Below, piece by piece: positions 13,270 to 26,353 of a stretch of 64,000 nucleotides of DNA (positions within the stretch are counted from its first letter, which is position 1; each line of letters begins with the position of its first letter). Position numbers and translations under genes: made by a program. The notes under the pieces were generated by a model. It saw nothing but the letters and a program-made list of their open reading frames with translations, ran no database searches and was not told the origin of the DNA. The stretch is taken from assembly GCA_028826165.1 (NCBI GenBank), contig JAPDFW010000070.1, positions 1,138,501-1,202,500 on the forward strand. Reading direction: 5' to 3'. This DNA comes from Anaeramoeba ignava. Taxonomy: Eukaryota; Metamonada; Anaeramoebidae.

Positions 13270-14617
13270 TTAAAAATCATCAGAACAAATTTGTCTCATT
13301 TCAAAACCTAAAATCTTAATCTTATCTCGGATTTCACTTGACCAATGATTAACGCCACAGTTTGATATTGTATTAGTAAATAAACCCAAACATTTTGAAG
13401 ATTTGCAAAAGAAATCAATAAAAAAAATATTCTGAAAAAGATCAAGTGTTTTTGACGTTACAAAAGAATTGTCGCAATTTATCAATTTAAGAAGAAAAGG
13501 AAACAAAGAATCTGAAGTAAATTGATGAAATGAATCATTGAGTTCTGGGATTATTTCTTGGAATTCAGAAATGAAGATAATTTGTTTGTGATAATTAGTT
13601 TTTGGATAAAATTTAATTAAAAATTGTAAAATTGATTGAGAAAAATTGAGATCCTTTTGAATAAATTCAGAAACGCAAAGTTTCAAAGAATTTGAATAAG
13701 AAATCATGTTTGGATTCTTGAATAACGGAAGAATAATTTTGTAAAGATCTTGATTATATTCTTTTTTAATTGGAACTTTTAAACCAGAAATAATACTTTT
13801 TGTTATTTCTAGCATTTCTGAAATTCCTTGAAAATCTTCTTCGTTTTGAATAGAGTTTAAATAGAAATTTCTGATTAATTGACGTAAAAAAATTCTGTAA
13901 GAAACGTATTTGGAATAAATTTGGTGAATAATCATTTTGATTAAATCTCTTTCTTCTTGATCTTCTGTTTTAAAGAAGGAAAATAACTGAAAATAAAAAA
14001 AATAAAGAATTTAAATTGAAATTTAAATTGAAAATTAAAAGAAAAAAAAAGTGGAATTAATAAAAAAATTTTTTTTTTGATCGATTAAATTTTTCATTTA
14101 CAATTTTTATTGTTGATTTTTTCAAAACTGAATAAAGAATTATTTTTGATGATTTAGTAATCAATTTTAATAATCCTTCCCAGAATTCTTTTCTTGTTTT
14201 CAATTCTTGAATATTTTCTTGTGTTTGTTTTTTGTTCAAGAATTCTGTTTGAAATTGAAGAATAACCTAAAAAAAAGAAAAAGAAATTAAAATAAAAAGA
14301 AATTAAAATAAGATTGAAACTTGAAAAAAAAATTTTTTTATTTATTACATTTTCAAGTTGTTTAGATGATTGTTTTAAATCTCTTTCTCTTATAAATGGA
14401 GATGTAAATACTTGACAAATTTGTTTTAATTCTGTTTCCTCAAGTGATTTTTTTCTTTTATTATTTATTTTTTTTGGTTTCTGAAAATTATGATTAATTT
14501 GATTAATTAAAGTTGTTTTTGTTTTTGTTTTTTTGTTTCTCCAATTAAATGATGATTTGATAAATGAATATCAAATTGAAAATCCAATTCATATTGATAT
14601 TTAATTTCTGCACCCAT
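13270..14617 (-). CDS. PP2A regulatory subunit B56 (B') homologue, 5' exon frame broken
   Basis: The B56 family gives protein phosphatase 2A its substrate choice. Exons on the minus strand: 14617-14349 (needs one base of correction), 14266-14102, 13986-13270. The last two are in frame. The large exon matches the B56 solenoid: LFSFFKTEDQEERDLIK, IHQIYSKYVSYRIFLRQLI, FYPKTNYHKQIIFISEFQEI, and a C-terminus like the family's FMEMNQKLFDD. The N-terminal solenoid is much shorter than in animals and begins with a Lys/Asn-rich segment. From the ATG at 14617 the frame stops in an A-rich tract near 14,500, and no GT donor is visible there. A one-base indel would restore an open frame to the next exon. 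The family is clear; the 5' model is uncertain. Confidence 0.78.
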
Positions 14618-14639
14618 TTTTTATTTATTAATAGATTTA

Positions 14640-15506
14640 TATTTATTTTTTTTATATTTCTTTGTTTTTTAAAAGAAATAGCAAAAGGATCAAAAAGAAA
14701 AGAAACCAAATAAAATAAAAAAAATAAAGATTGAAAAAAAAATAATGATTTGGATTCTTTTCAAAAAATTTTTTTTAAATCTTTTTTTTTTTGTTCTTTT
14801 TTGTTCCGGATCAATTTGATCTTTGAATTTAATGGAATTAAGGGCAAAAAATATGTGGAATTTTGCTAATTTTCAATTCTTAACCCTTTTAAATTTAAAT
14901 CTTTTTGATTGCCATTAATTTTTCTTATAATTTATTTGATTGAAAAAAATCAATTAAAAACAATAGAACTCAAAAAGATACAAATGAGGAAATTAATTTT
15001 AATTGAAATAATTCAAATAAATTTGTTTATAAATAATATTTGAGAAAGAAAAAGAAAGGGTAATTTGTATTTTATTTTGATAAACACCCCCAATTAGATC
15101 AAAGTTGGATCAAATTGAAATAATTCAAATTCAATTTAAATAAAAAATTTAAATAAAAAATTTAAATAAAAAAAAAAGTGAGTTGAATTAAAACTTGATC
15201 ATTCAATTCTTTCTATTTTAATAAAAAAGCAATTTAATTAATTTCAATTAAATTAAATTAAATCAAATTAAATTGAAAGGAGAAGAAAAAAATTTTTCAC
15301 AAATAATTTAAGTTATTTAAATTTAATTATTTGATCTAATTCAATTCAAATTAGAATAATTTAAACTAATATTTACACACAATTTCATAAGGAGAATGAT
15401 TCTTTTTCAATTAATAAAATAACTTAATTTTTTTGATAGAAAGTAATAAATTTTTGATAAAGATTCCAAGTTGGAAAATCTCTTTTTAAAATAATAAATT
15501 GATCAT
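14640..15506. other. AT-rich divergent spacer, no gene seen
   Basis: This spacer lies between the B56 start and satellite family 2. It holds poly-A and poly-T runs, ATTTAAATAAAAA-type repeats near 15,130, and one AAAAAAAAGTGAG motif near 15,172. I see no ORF or RNA gene. Confidence 0.5.
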
Positions 15507-16385
15507 ATTCAATTAATAGTAATTATATTTAATTTTAATCTAAATATTTAATTAATTTAATATAAATATATTTAATTAACCCAAAAAATCAATTTAATTC
15601 ATTTCAATTTAAATATTTAATAATAAATAAAAATAGAATAATTAATTATTTATTAATAAATTATTTCTATTCAATTAATAATAATTAAATTTAATTTTAA
15701 TCTTAATATTTAATCAATTTAATATAAATATATTTAATTAATCCAAAAATCAATTCAATTCAATTCAATTCAAATATTTAATAATAAATAAAAATAGAAT
15801 AATTAATTATTTATTAATAAATTATTTCTATTCAATTAATAATAATTATATTTAATTTTAATCTTAAATATTTAATCAATTTAATATAAATATATTTAAT
15901 TAATCCAAAAATCAATTCAATTCATTTCAATTCAAATATTTAATAATAAAAAAAAAATAGAATAATTAATTATTTATTAATAAATTATTTCTATTCAACT
16001 AATAATAATTATATTTAATTTTAATCTAAATATTTAATTAATTTAATATAAATATATTTAATTAATCCAAAAATCAATTCAATTTAATTTAAATTATTTA
16101 ATAATAAATAGAAATAGAATAATTAATTATTTATTAATAAATTATTTCTATTCAATTAATAATAATTATATTTAATTTTAATCTTAATATTTAATCAATT
16201 TAATATAAATATATTTAATTAATCCAAAAATCAATTCAATTTAATTTAATTAAATATTTAATAATAAATAAAAATAGAATAATCAATTATTTATTAATAA
16301 ATTATTTCTATTCAATTAATAATAATTATATTTAATTTTAATCTTAATATTTAATTAATTTAATATAAATATATTTAATTAATCC
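15507..16385. repeat. Satellite family 2, unit about 160 bp, 5-6 copies
   Basis: The landmark TCAATTAATAATAATTA recurs near 15,509, 15,671, 15,832, 15,994, 16,152 and 16,312, giving a period of 158-162 bp. Units differ by scattered substitutions and small indels. The array stops about 45 bp before the kelch gene's start codon. Confidence 0.88.
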
Positions 16386-16431
16386 AAAAAAAAATTATTT
16401 TTAAATCAAAAAATTCATTTTTTTTTTGATT

Positions 16432-18050
16432 ATGATTTTTTCTTGTGATCAAGTTGAAACTGAAGGAGAACGTATCAGAGATAATTGTAAATTAGGATTC
16501 GTAAAAGTGAATGATGAAGAAATTTATGCGATATGTGGTTCTTCTGGGTTTGAAATAATAAATTCTGTTTATTCAATAAATGTTAAACAAAATACTTGGA
16601 AATACATTGAAACAACAGATGATATCCCAACTCCTCGTTCAGGAATTTCTGCAACATATTATAAAGGAAAAATTTATATGTTTGGAGGTTTTAATAGAAT
16701 TGTTTATTTTGGTATTTTAGAAAAGAATTGTTTATTATCATTTACATAATCTAAATCAAAATCAAAATCAAAATCAAAATCAAAATCAAAATCAAAATTA
16801 AAATTAAATTCAAAATTAAAATCAAATTCAAAATCAAATTCAAATTCAAATTAAATTCAAAATTAAATTCAAAATCAAAATTAAAATCAAAATCAAAATC
16901 AAAATCAAAATTAAAATTAAAATCAAAATTAAAATTAAAATTAAAATTAAAATTAAAATCAAAATCAAAATCAAAATTAAAATTAAAATTCAAAATAAAA
17001 ATCAAAATTAAAATCAAATTCAAAATCAATTTCAAAATCAAATTCAAAATCAAATTCAAAATCAAAATAAAAATTAAAATTAAAATAAAAATCAAAATCA
17101 AAATCAAAATCAAAATTAAAATTAAAATCAAAATTAAAATTAAAATTAAAATTAAAATTAAAATCAAAATCAAAATCAAAATTAAAATTAAAATTAAATC
17201 AAAATCAAAATCAAAATTAAAATCAAAATTAAAATCAAAATCAAAATCAAAATTAAAATTAAAATCAAAATCAAAATCAAAATCTAAATTAAAATCAAAA
17301 TCAAAATCAAAATCAACAATAAAGATGATCTTTTTGAATTAGATATAAAAACGTTTAAATGGAAAAAATTAGCAGCACAACCAGAAGGGAAGACATTCAC
17401 ATTCAATAGCAAGATGTGAAGATAAATTATATCTTTTTGGAGGAAGATTAGATCATTCAATTAGCAGATCAAATGATCTTTGGAAATATTCAATAAAAAA
17501 AAATAAATGGAAAGAAATGAATAATTTTATTGGAGAAAAACCGAGTAAAAGATCATCACATATTGGACATATTATAGATAGAACATTATATATTTTTGGA
17601 GGAGTTGATAATCAAGATATTGTTGTAAATGATATGTATCAATATTCAATTGATTCAAAAACTTGGAGTAAAATATTCTTTAGAGATTCAATTGTTCCTT
17701 CACCAAGAAGTTCACCTTCATCAACGGTTTTTGGATCATCAATTATTCTTTTTGGAGGTCAATATGCTCAAGATGGAATTCGTTTGGATTTCAATGATAT
17801 TTTTCAATTTGATTCTGTTACTCAAAAATGGAAACAACTTAAATCTTATTCAAATAATTCCGAAATTCCAAAAAGAAGTTGCCATGTTTGTGAAACTGTT
17901 GGATCTAAAGTTTTTATTTATGGTGGTGAAGTTTATAATGATAATAAAAGATATGCCCATTTGAATGATATTTGGGCAATTGACTTTACTTCTGATCTTG
18001 TGAAAGATTTGAGAAAAATGGAAAAAAAAGGTTTTTTAGTTGATTTTTGA
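16432..18050 (+). CDS. Kelch-repeat beta-propeller protein with an apparent frameshift
   Basis: Two exons, 16432-16711 and 17325-18050, joined in phase 1 across a donor GTATTTTAG and acceptor AATAAAG, giving about 334 aa. Kelch hallmarks recur about every 50-60 residues: KIYMFGGFN, KLYLFGGRLD, TLYIFGGVDNQD, SIILFGGQYAQD and KVFIYGGEVYND, each with downstream DLWKYSI-type strands. The frame breaks at 17,387-17,392 (GGGAAGACAT): removing one A restores a P-E-G-R-H-S kelch turn. It therefore carries a sequencing indel or is a recent pseudogene. Partner and function are unknown. It could be a Rab9-effector- or LZTR1-like kelch protein, but no second domain was seen. Confidence 0.8.
16712..17324 (+). 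repeat. Kelch-gene intron of AAATCA/AAATTA hexamers
   Basis: Hexamer array with mixed AAATCA, AAATTA and TTCAAA units in sense orientation, between donor GTATTTTAG and acceptor AACAATAAAG. Confidence 0.85.
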
Positions 18051-19699
18051 ATAAAAAAAGTGGAATTAAAATTAATTTAATAAAAAAAGTGGATTTTAAT
18101 TTTGATTTTAATTTTGATTTTAATTTTGATTTTAATTTTGATTTTAATTTAAAATTGATTTAGAATTGATTTGGAATTAATTTGGAATTAATTTAGAATT
18201 AATTTAAAATTAATTTAGAATTGATTTAGAATTGATTTAGAATTAATTTAGAATTGATTTAGAATTAATTTAGAATTAATTTGGAATTGATTTAGAATTG
18301 ATTTGGAATTGATTTAGAATTAATTTAAAATTGATTTAGAATTAATTTAGAATTGATTTAGAATTAATTTAAAATTGATTTAGAATTAATTTAAAATTGA
18401 TTTAGAATTGATTTAGAATTAATTTAAAATTAATTTAGAATTGATTTGGAATTAATTTAGAATTAATTTAGAATTGATTTAGAATTGATTTGGAATTAAT
18501 TTGGAATTAATTTAGAATTAATTTAAAATTAATTTAGAATTGATTTAGAATTGATTTAGAATTAATTTATAATTAATTTTGATTTTAATTTTAATTTTGA
18601 TTTTTAATTTAAAATTGATTTAAAATTAATTATAAATAATTAAATTGATTTGACGATTTGAAAATTTGGAATGATTTGAATTAATTTGAGATTCAATTTT
18701 GATTTTTTAAAAATTAATTTAAAAATTTGAATTAATTTAAAATTTGATTTAAATCAATATTTTTGATTTTAGAATTAATTTTTCTTTGAATTTTATTTAA
18801 ATTAATTTAAAATTGAAACAAAATTGATTTAAAAGTAATTAGACAAAAAGAAGAAAAAGCAAAAATTAATTTAAATTAAGAGGGAATAAAAAAAAAAATA
18901 AAAAGAAAAAGAAAAAATTGATTTGAAATCAATTTAAAATTTTAAAATTTAGAAATTGAAAGAAATTTAAAAAAATTTAAAATTAAATTTTTAAATTTAA
19001 AAAATTTAAAATTGATTTAAAAATTTTAAAATTGATTTAAAATTTGATTTAAAATTGATTTTAAAAAATTTAAAATTAATTTAAAATTTAAAATTAAATT
19101 TAAAATTAATTTAAATTAATTTAGAAATTTAGAAATTTAGAATTAATTTGAATTGATTTAGAAATTGATTTAGAAATTGATTTAAAATTGATTTAAATTG
19201 AAAAAAATTTTAAAATTAATTTAAAATTGATTTGAATTGATTTAGAATTAATTTAGAATTAATTTAGAATTAATTTAGAATTAATTTAAAATTGATTTAG
19301 AATTAATTTAAATATTAAAATAAATAATTAATTAAAAAGTGGAATTTGAATTGATTTAGAATTGATTTAGAATTAATTTAGAATTGATTTAGAATTGATT
19401 TAGAATTAATTTAGAATTAATTTAGAATTGATTTGAAATTGATTTAGAATTGATTTAGAATTGATTTAGAATTGATTTGGAATTGATTTAGAATTAATTT
19501 AGAATTGATTTAGAATTGATTTAAATATTAAAATAAATAATAAATTAATTAAAAAGTGGAATTTGAATTAATTTGGAATTAATTAAAATGACGAAAAATT
19601 TTTAAATAATGAGTAATTTTGGATTTTTATTTTTTTTTTGTTTTTTTTTTTTTTTCATTTTTTTTTCCTCTTCTTTCTTTAAAATTTATTTTTATTAAA
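18051..19699. repeat. Spacer with TTTAGAATTGAT/TTTAGAATTAAT 12-mers
   Basis: Two array blocks (about 18,140-18,590 and 19,240-19,580) have a 12-bp unit switching between GATTTAGAATT and AATTTAGAATT. Degenerate AT-rich sequence lies between them. AAAAAGTGGAATT motifs occur just after the kelch stop (18,056), at 18,085, at 19,335 and at 19,551. The second block ends about 120 bp before the transporter start at 19,700. No gene was seen. Confidence 0.75.
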
Positions 19700-22600
19700 A
19701 TGACACAACAAATTGGAACATTTTCAAAGTAAAATAGACAAAAAAAATAAGAAAAAAAAAAAGCAATAAATAATGAATAAAAAAATAAGAGGGAATAAAA
19801 AAGAAAAAATAAAAAAGAAAAAAAGAAAAAAGAAAAAAAATTTTTTTCCTTTTTAAAAATAACGAATCAAACCAATTTAAAATTAAATTTAAAATTAAAA
19901 TTAAAATTAAAATTAAAATTAAAATTAAAATTTAAAATTAAAATTAAAATTAAAATTAAAATTAAAATTAAAATTAAAATTAAAATTAAAATTAAAAATC
20001 AAAATTAAAATTCAATTTAAAATAGAGTTACTTTCAATCGAATATCTGATGCAATTACTATGGGAAAACAATTAAAATTATCAACAAAAGAATTAGTTCC
20101 ATTACCAGAAACTGAAAAAGCAGATTTCTTAGCTGATAAATTTATGTTAAATTTTGAAGAAACAAAGTATAATTAAAATTAAAATTAAAATTAAATTTTT
20201 TAATTTATAAAATAAAAAATTAATTAATTAATTAATTAATTAAAACAAAGATCTGTTCGAAAAGCAATGAGTTCAATTGTTTCATTTTTTTCTTTTGATG
20301 ATGCCTTTTTAATTTTATTCAGAGATATTATGATGTTTATGATTCCTTTATTAGTTCATGCAGTGTATTTAAATTTAAAAATCTAAAAATTTAAAAAAAA
20401 AATTAAATGAGAAAAAAATTTTTTATATTCAAATTTAATTTGAATTTAGAATTCGATTTGTTGATGAAGATGAAAATAAAAATTTTGCAGCTCTTTATAT
20501 TATAGGATATTTTCTTGCATATTTTTTCCAAGGTTTAACTGAAGAACACTTTTTAAATTCAGCATTTAAACATGGAAACAAAGTAAGAACAAAAAATTAA
20601 AATTAAAATTAAATTATAAAATCAAAATTAAAATTAAAATTAAAATTAAAATTAAAATTAAAAATCAATTTAAAATCAAAATTAAAATTAAAATTAAAAT
20701 TAAAATTAAAATTAAAATTAAAATTAAAATTAAAATTAAAAATCAATTTAAAATTAAATTTAAAATCAAAATTAAAATTAAAATTAAAATTAATTTATAA
20801 AATTAAAATTAAAAATAAAATAAAAATTAATTTCAAACTTTCAATTCTTTTTCTATTTTAGATTCGTAGTTGTTTATCTACTGTGGTTTATAATAAACTT
20901 CTCAGAATTCAACCAGTAAATCAAAATCAACTTATGAAATTTAGAGAATTAATTGAAAAAGGATGCAGTGAATTATCAACAATTCCTCAAGATACACAAG
21001 AATTATGGAGTCTTCCAATAGTTGCAATTGCTTCAATTCTTTTATTAGTTTACTATTTAGGACCAGTTTCGTTATCAGGTAATTAAAAATATTTCAAAAT
21101 AATTCAAAATAATCAAAATAATTCAAAATAATCAAAATAATCAAAATAATTAAAAATAATCAAAATATTTAAAATAATAAAAATAATTCAAAATATTAAA
21201 AATATTCAAAATATTCAAAATAATAAAAATATTCAAAATAATAAAAATAATTCAAAATAATCAAAATAATCAAAATAATTAAAATATTTAAAATAATTAA
21301 AATAATCAAAATATTTAAAATATTTAAAATAATTAAAATAATCAAAATAATAAATATTTTTAAATAATTAAATTAGGTTTGGGTATTCTCTTATTATTTA
21401 TCCCAATAATGTTTTGGATTAGTCGAAATAAAGATGGAGATTATCGAGCAATTCTCCCCTTTTCTCAAATTAGATTCAAATATTTTGATTCAATTATAAA
21501 TTCTATCAAAACAGTCAAGATTAATTCTGATGAAGATTTTTATTCAGAAGGACTTAAAGGTAAAAAAAATATTTTTAATTCATTTCATTTTAATTCATTT
21601 TAATTCATTTTAATTTATTTTAATTTATTTTAATTTATCAATTAGGAAGAAGAGATTTAGAATATGATAAGATTAAGAATGCACAAAGTTCAAAAGCATT
21701 GGCTTGGTTCTTTTTTGTAATTAGTAAGTTAAGAAAATATTTTTTTTTGGAAAAAAGAATTTTTATTTAAAATTAATTATTAAAAAAAATTTTATTTTTA
21801 ATATTAGTTCCTGTTGTTTTGATTATTTTGGTTATCATATTCTATGGGATTGAAAGTTCATCTTTTACAGCTAGAGATGTAAATAATTTAAAATATTCAT
21901 TTATTTAAAATATTTATTTATTAAAATATTTATTTAAAATATTTATTTATTTATAATATTTATTTATTTAAAATATTTATTTATTTAAAATATTCATTTA
22001 AAATATTTATTTATAATATTTATTTATAATATTTATAATGTTTAAAATATTTATAATGTTTAAAATATTTATTTATTAAAATATTCATTTATAATATTTA
22101 TTTAAAATATTTATTTATTTAAAATATTCAGGTTTTTACTTCCATTGTCTTGCTCCATATCCTCAAATCAGCAGTAATAATGTATCCACAAACAATTTCA
22201 CGATTTGCTCATTCACAATACGTTTTAAAGCAAATCCAAGAACTCTTATTAATTCCAGATTTCAATTTACAAGAAGACATCACAATTATTATTGATTCAG
22301 AAACAGAATTTGGAAAAATCAACAAAGAGCAAAACATAACCAAAACAGTACAAGAAATGCCCATTTTAAAGCAATCAAACAGATGGATTGATATTGAGGA
22401 TAAAAATAAATACTCACTCAAATACGGAATCAAAATTGATAGCGGAGATGATTCAAGCCCATCAAATCCTGAGTTGATTTCTGATAATAATGAGAGTGAA
22501 AACGAAGATGAAAGCGAAAGTTCACTTGTTGAACCTGAAAGCGATGTTGACAAACTGTATCAAAAAGTTCGACTTGAAGTGTATAATGCAAATTTTGCAC

Positions 22601-25600
22601 GAAACAATCAAGTGGTTTTGAAACAGATCAAATTAGAGTTATTATCAGAGCAATCAATTGGCATTTGTGGCGATTCCAAATCGGGAAAATCAGCAATTCT
22701 TTCAGGGATTATTGCGGCGATCCAAAAAACAAGCGGAAAAGTGAAAATTGACGGGTCTTTATCGTATATTCCTCAGGAACCATGGATCAAACGGGGAAGC
22801 ATTAAGGATAACATCTTGTTCTCAAATATTTATGAAAAGGAAAGATATAATTTTGTGATGAGAATAACAAAACTAAAGGAAGCGCTCAAGGCAGCAAGAT
22901 TATCTGAAAAGTATTTCATTGACAGCAATTCGGATCTATCAAAAGAGCTTCTGCAACGGATCAACTTGGCAAGAGCGTTGTATGCAGACTCAGATATTTA
23001 TCTAATCGACGATTTCATGGGCAATTGGGGATCAAAATCCAGACTCCAAACATTCAACAAATGCTTCAATCAATTCTTAAAAGCCAAAGCAAGAATTATT
23101 GTGACAAACGATTCACAGATTTTGTCGCAGATGGATTTCATCTACGTTCTTCATAAAGGCAAAATTGCGCAAAAGGGAACTTATCAGCAATTGCTGGAAA
23201 GCAAAGGAAAATTCTCAGAGTTGTATGTCAATCAGGAAGAATATCAAAAAAATCTTTATTACCATTTAATTCCTCAAGAAGGAATCTCGAAAGTTTTAAA
23301 ACGGAAAAAAGGAAATCGCGAAAACAACAACAACAATAACGATCAAATGCAATCGTTATCGGATCAAGACGACCAAGATCTCGACAGCAACAAAGATGGG
23401 TCTTCTGTGCCTGAAAAACAGCACGCATTTTTCCTGAAAGGACACGAAATCAGCGGAAAAGTCACTGGATCAATATACCGCAAATACATCTCATACAACG
23501 GCGGTTGTCTCCATTTATTGGTGGTCATTTTCTTCTTGCTTCTTGGTCTTGGCGGCTTCTATGGATCATTTTTCTGGATTGCTGGATGGGCCGAGGAATA
23601 CCAAAACCTTACAGACTCAGGATATATTGGAATCCTTCTTTTCATCAATATTTCCGTTCTCGTTGTTTTGTTTATTCATCCCTTTATTATTTCCACTTCG
23701 AGTTTGCATCTTTCCAAAAAAATCCACGATAAATTAATCACGAAGATCATCAACGCGCCTGTCATTTATTTCCAACGATCGCAAATTGAGAATTTGGAGA
23801 AGATTCTTGGACCGCATTTAAAAATGATTGACACAACCATTGCCAGTTCTGCGAATTCTGCAATTTACTCGTTTATTCAGATCTTTGTTCTGTTTGTTTG
23901 TCTTGTGATTGTGTTTCCCTGGTTTTTGATCCCATCGATTTTCTTTGTGTATTATTACTATCGGACACAATCGAGTTTTGTGAAGACATTGCGCCAAGTG
24001 AAGTATTTAGAATCCTCAGCAGGAAACCAAAGCCGAGTTCATATTGAAGAGACATTCAAAGGGCTTCACATGATCCGATCCTATGAAGCAACGGATGAGT
24101 ATTCGGATAAATACATCCGAAGAGTCGACAACATTTCATCTGTGCTTTTCACTGAAAACTATTTGAATCGTTGGATCTCACTCAGAATGCATTTATTGGG
24201 AACCGTTATGATTACCGTTGTTGCCGTTATTGCTTGTGCTACTCGTGGAGATGTTAATCTTGGAAATCTTGGTGCTGCTCTTGTTTTTGCTTTTTTCCTG
24301 ATTGTTTCTTTGAACTCTTTTGTCAGAATGAAAGCAGAGTTGAGCTATAAAATGCTCCAATTTGGTGAGCTTTTAAGAATCAAAGGATTTGAATGATGAA
24401 ACTACTCTTATTAAATCTCAAAATTCAGAAAATCTTGTTGTTAGAGCTGGTGCTATTGAGTTTAAAAATGTTAAAGTTGAGAATGAAATTCTAAATAAAC
24501 AAGTTTTAAGAGGTCTTTCTTTCCAGATTAAAGGTGGTGAGAATATTGGGATTTGTGGGCCTCATGGTAATTAAATCAAATTAAAAATTAAATTAAATAT
24601 TAAATTAAATTAAAAATTAAATTAAATTAAATTAAATTAAAATTAAAAATTAAAAATTAAATTAAATTAAAAATTAAATTAAAAATTAAATTAAATATTA
24701 AATTAAATTAAATATTAAATATTAAATATTAAATATTAAATATTAAATTAAATTAAATTAAATTAAAAATTAAATTAAATATTAAATTAAATTAAATATT
24801 AAATTAAATTAAAATTAAAAATTAAATATTAAATTAAATTAAATTAAAAATTAAATCAAATATTAAATTAAATATTAAATTAAATATTAAATTAAAAATT
24901 AAATTAAATATTAAATTAAATATTAAATTAAATTAAATTAAATTAAATTAAATTAAATTAAAAATTAAATTAAATTAAATTAAATTAAATATTAAATTAA
25001 ATATTAAATATTAAATATTAAAAATTAAATTAAATTAAATTAAATTAAATTAAATTAAATATTAAATTAAATTAAATATTAAATATTAAATATTAAATTA
25101 AATTAAAAATTAAATTAAATTAAAAATTAAATATTAAATTAAATATTAAATTAAATTAGGAAGCGGAAAATCAACCCTTCTTCAATCCTTATTCAGAATA
25201 TTCGATATCAACCAAGGAGAAATCACAGTAGATGGCCAAGATATTTCTAAAACAGAATTAAAAGAACTTCGAAAACTTTTCATTTACGTTCCATCAACAC
25301 CAACATTTTTCCAAGGAAACATCCGTCAAAACATTGATTTCAAAGGAAGATTCGATGACGATCAAATCTGGGAAGCATTAGAAAAATTGAACATAAAATC
25401 AATCATTTCAGAAATCCCACAAAGACTTTATGGAAATATAGATCAAATCAAACAACTTCCATTACCGTTACAATTCTGCTTCATTTTCACAAGAGTTTTA
25501 CTTAATGACAAACCAAAAATTATTCTTATCGACGAAATTTTTGAGAATATTAACGATCAAAAAATGGAAAAATTCTTGCTCCAAATTATAAAAGATTTCA

Positions 25601-25893
25601 TGAGCCAAAGAACAGTTTTAATCGTAACAAACAGACCTTCAATTTTAATCAGTTTGAAAAGAATTATGGTTCTTCATCAAGGAAAAATTCTCGAATTTGA
25701 TACTCCCGAAAAATTGATTAATAATTCTGGTTCTTCTTTTTATACTCTTGTTAACCAAATTGGTCCAAATGTTGTTGATCGATTCAAAGAATTTGTTAAA
25801 GCTTTCCAAAAAGAAGAAAATGAATTTATTGGCCAAAAACAAGACAATTCAAGTGAAATGATTCTTTCAACTGATTCAGAAGATAACAGATAA
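19700..25893 (+). CDS. ABCC-type (MRP-like) full ABC transporter with atypical ATPase motifs
   Basis: TMD1-NBD1-TMD2-NBD2 protein of about 1,377 aa. Exons: 19700-19728, 20026-20166, 20251-20364, 20450-20582, 20862-21078, 21377-21559, 21646-21723, 21808-21878, 22132-24566, 25160-25893. NBD1 has Walker A GDSKSGKS, Q-loop IPQEPW and Walker B IYLIDD, but its signature region reads DLSKELLQRINLARAL and its switch residue is Asn (VTND). NBD2 has Walker A GPHGSGKS (split by an intron) and Walker B IILIDE. NBD2 has no LSGGQ, has YVPSTPTFF at the Q-loop, and Asn in place of the switch His (VTNRP). Near 24,385-24,390 (GGATTTGAATG) one extra T breaks the frame between TMD2 and NBD2. The family is clear; transport activity is doubtful. 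Confidence 0.85.
20583..20861 (+). repeat. ABCC intron with AAATTA hexamers
   Basis: Donor GTAAGA, acceptor TATTTTAG. AAATTA hexamer blocks are separated by AATCAATTTAAAAT segments. The neighbouring introns 19,729-20,025 and 21,079-21,376 are similar, the latter made of AATAATCAAAATATT units. Confidence 0.8.
24567..25159 (+). repeat. ABCC intron inside the NBD2 Walker A, TTAAA/TATTAAA units
   Basis: Array of AAATT pentamers and AAATATT heptamers that interrupts the codon for the glycine in GPHG/SGKST. Donor GTAATT, acceptor AAATTAG. Confidence 0.85.
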
Positions 25894-26353
25894 TTTAAAT
25901 CTTTAAATGAATAAATTAATCAATTAATCAATTAATTAATCAATGAATTAATGAATCAATGAATGAATATTGAACTTGTTTTTTTGCTTTTTTTTTTGCT
26001 TTTCCCAAATTGAATTTTTTCTTTTTCTTTTTCTTTTTCTTTCTTTTTTTTCACTTTTTTCTTTTTACAAATGATCTCAATAACAAATCGTTTTATTCAT
26101 TTAAGACAAATTTCAAAAAAAAAAACAATTATTTTTTTATTAAAAAACAAAATTAAAAAGAAGAAAAAAATTTTTTTTTTTCAATTTTTCTCCTTTTTAA
26201 ATTTTTTTTTTCCAATTTTTTATTTTCATTTTTTTTTCATTTTTCAATTTAATAATCTGTAAAAAATAAAAAATAAATAAAAATAAAAATTAAATTAAAA
26301 AATTAAAATTTTTTTTTGCTTTATTTTATTTTATTATTATTATTATGATTTAG
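25894..26353. other. Spacer with T-rich and CTTTTT tracts
   Basis: Short ATTAATCA repeats follow the transporter stop. Pyrimidine tracts (TTTTGC, CTTTTT repeats) and poly-T/poly-A runs follow, then TTATTATTATTATGATTTAG directly before the next start codon. No gene was seen. Confidence 0.5.

Noticed and set aside
24370-24390. Possible 13-nt intron (GTGAGCTTTTAAG) solving the ABC transporter frame break.
   Set aside because: All well-supported introns here are at least 44 nt, apart from the equally doubtful 19-nt case; a one-base indel in a T run is simpler.
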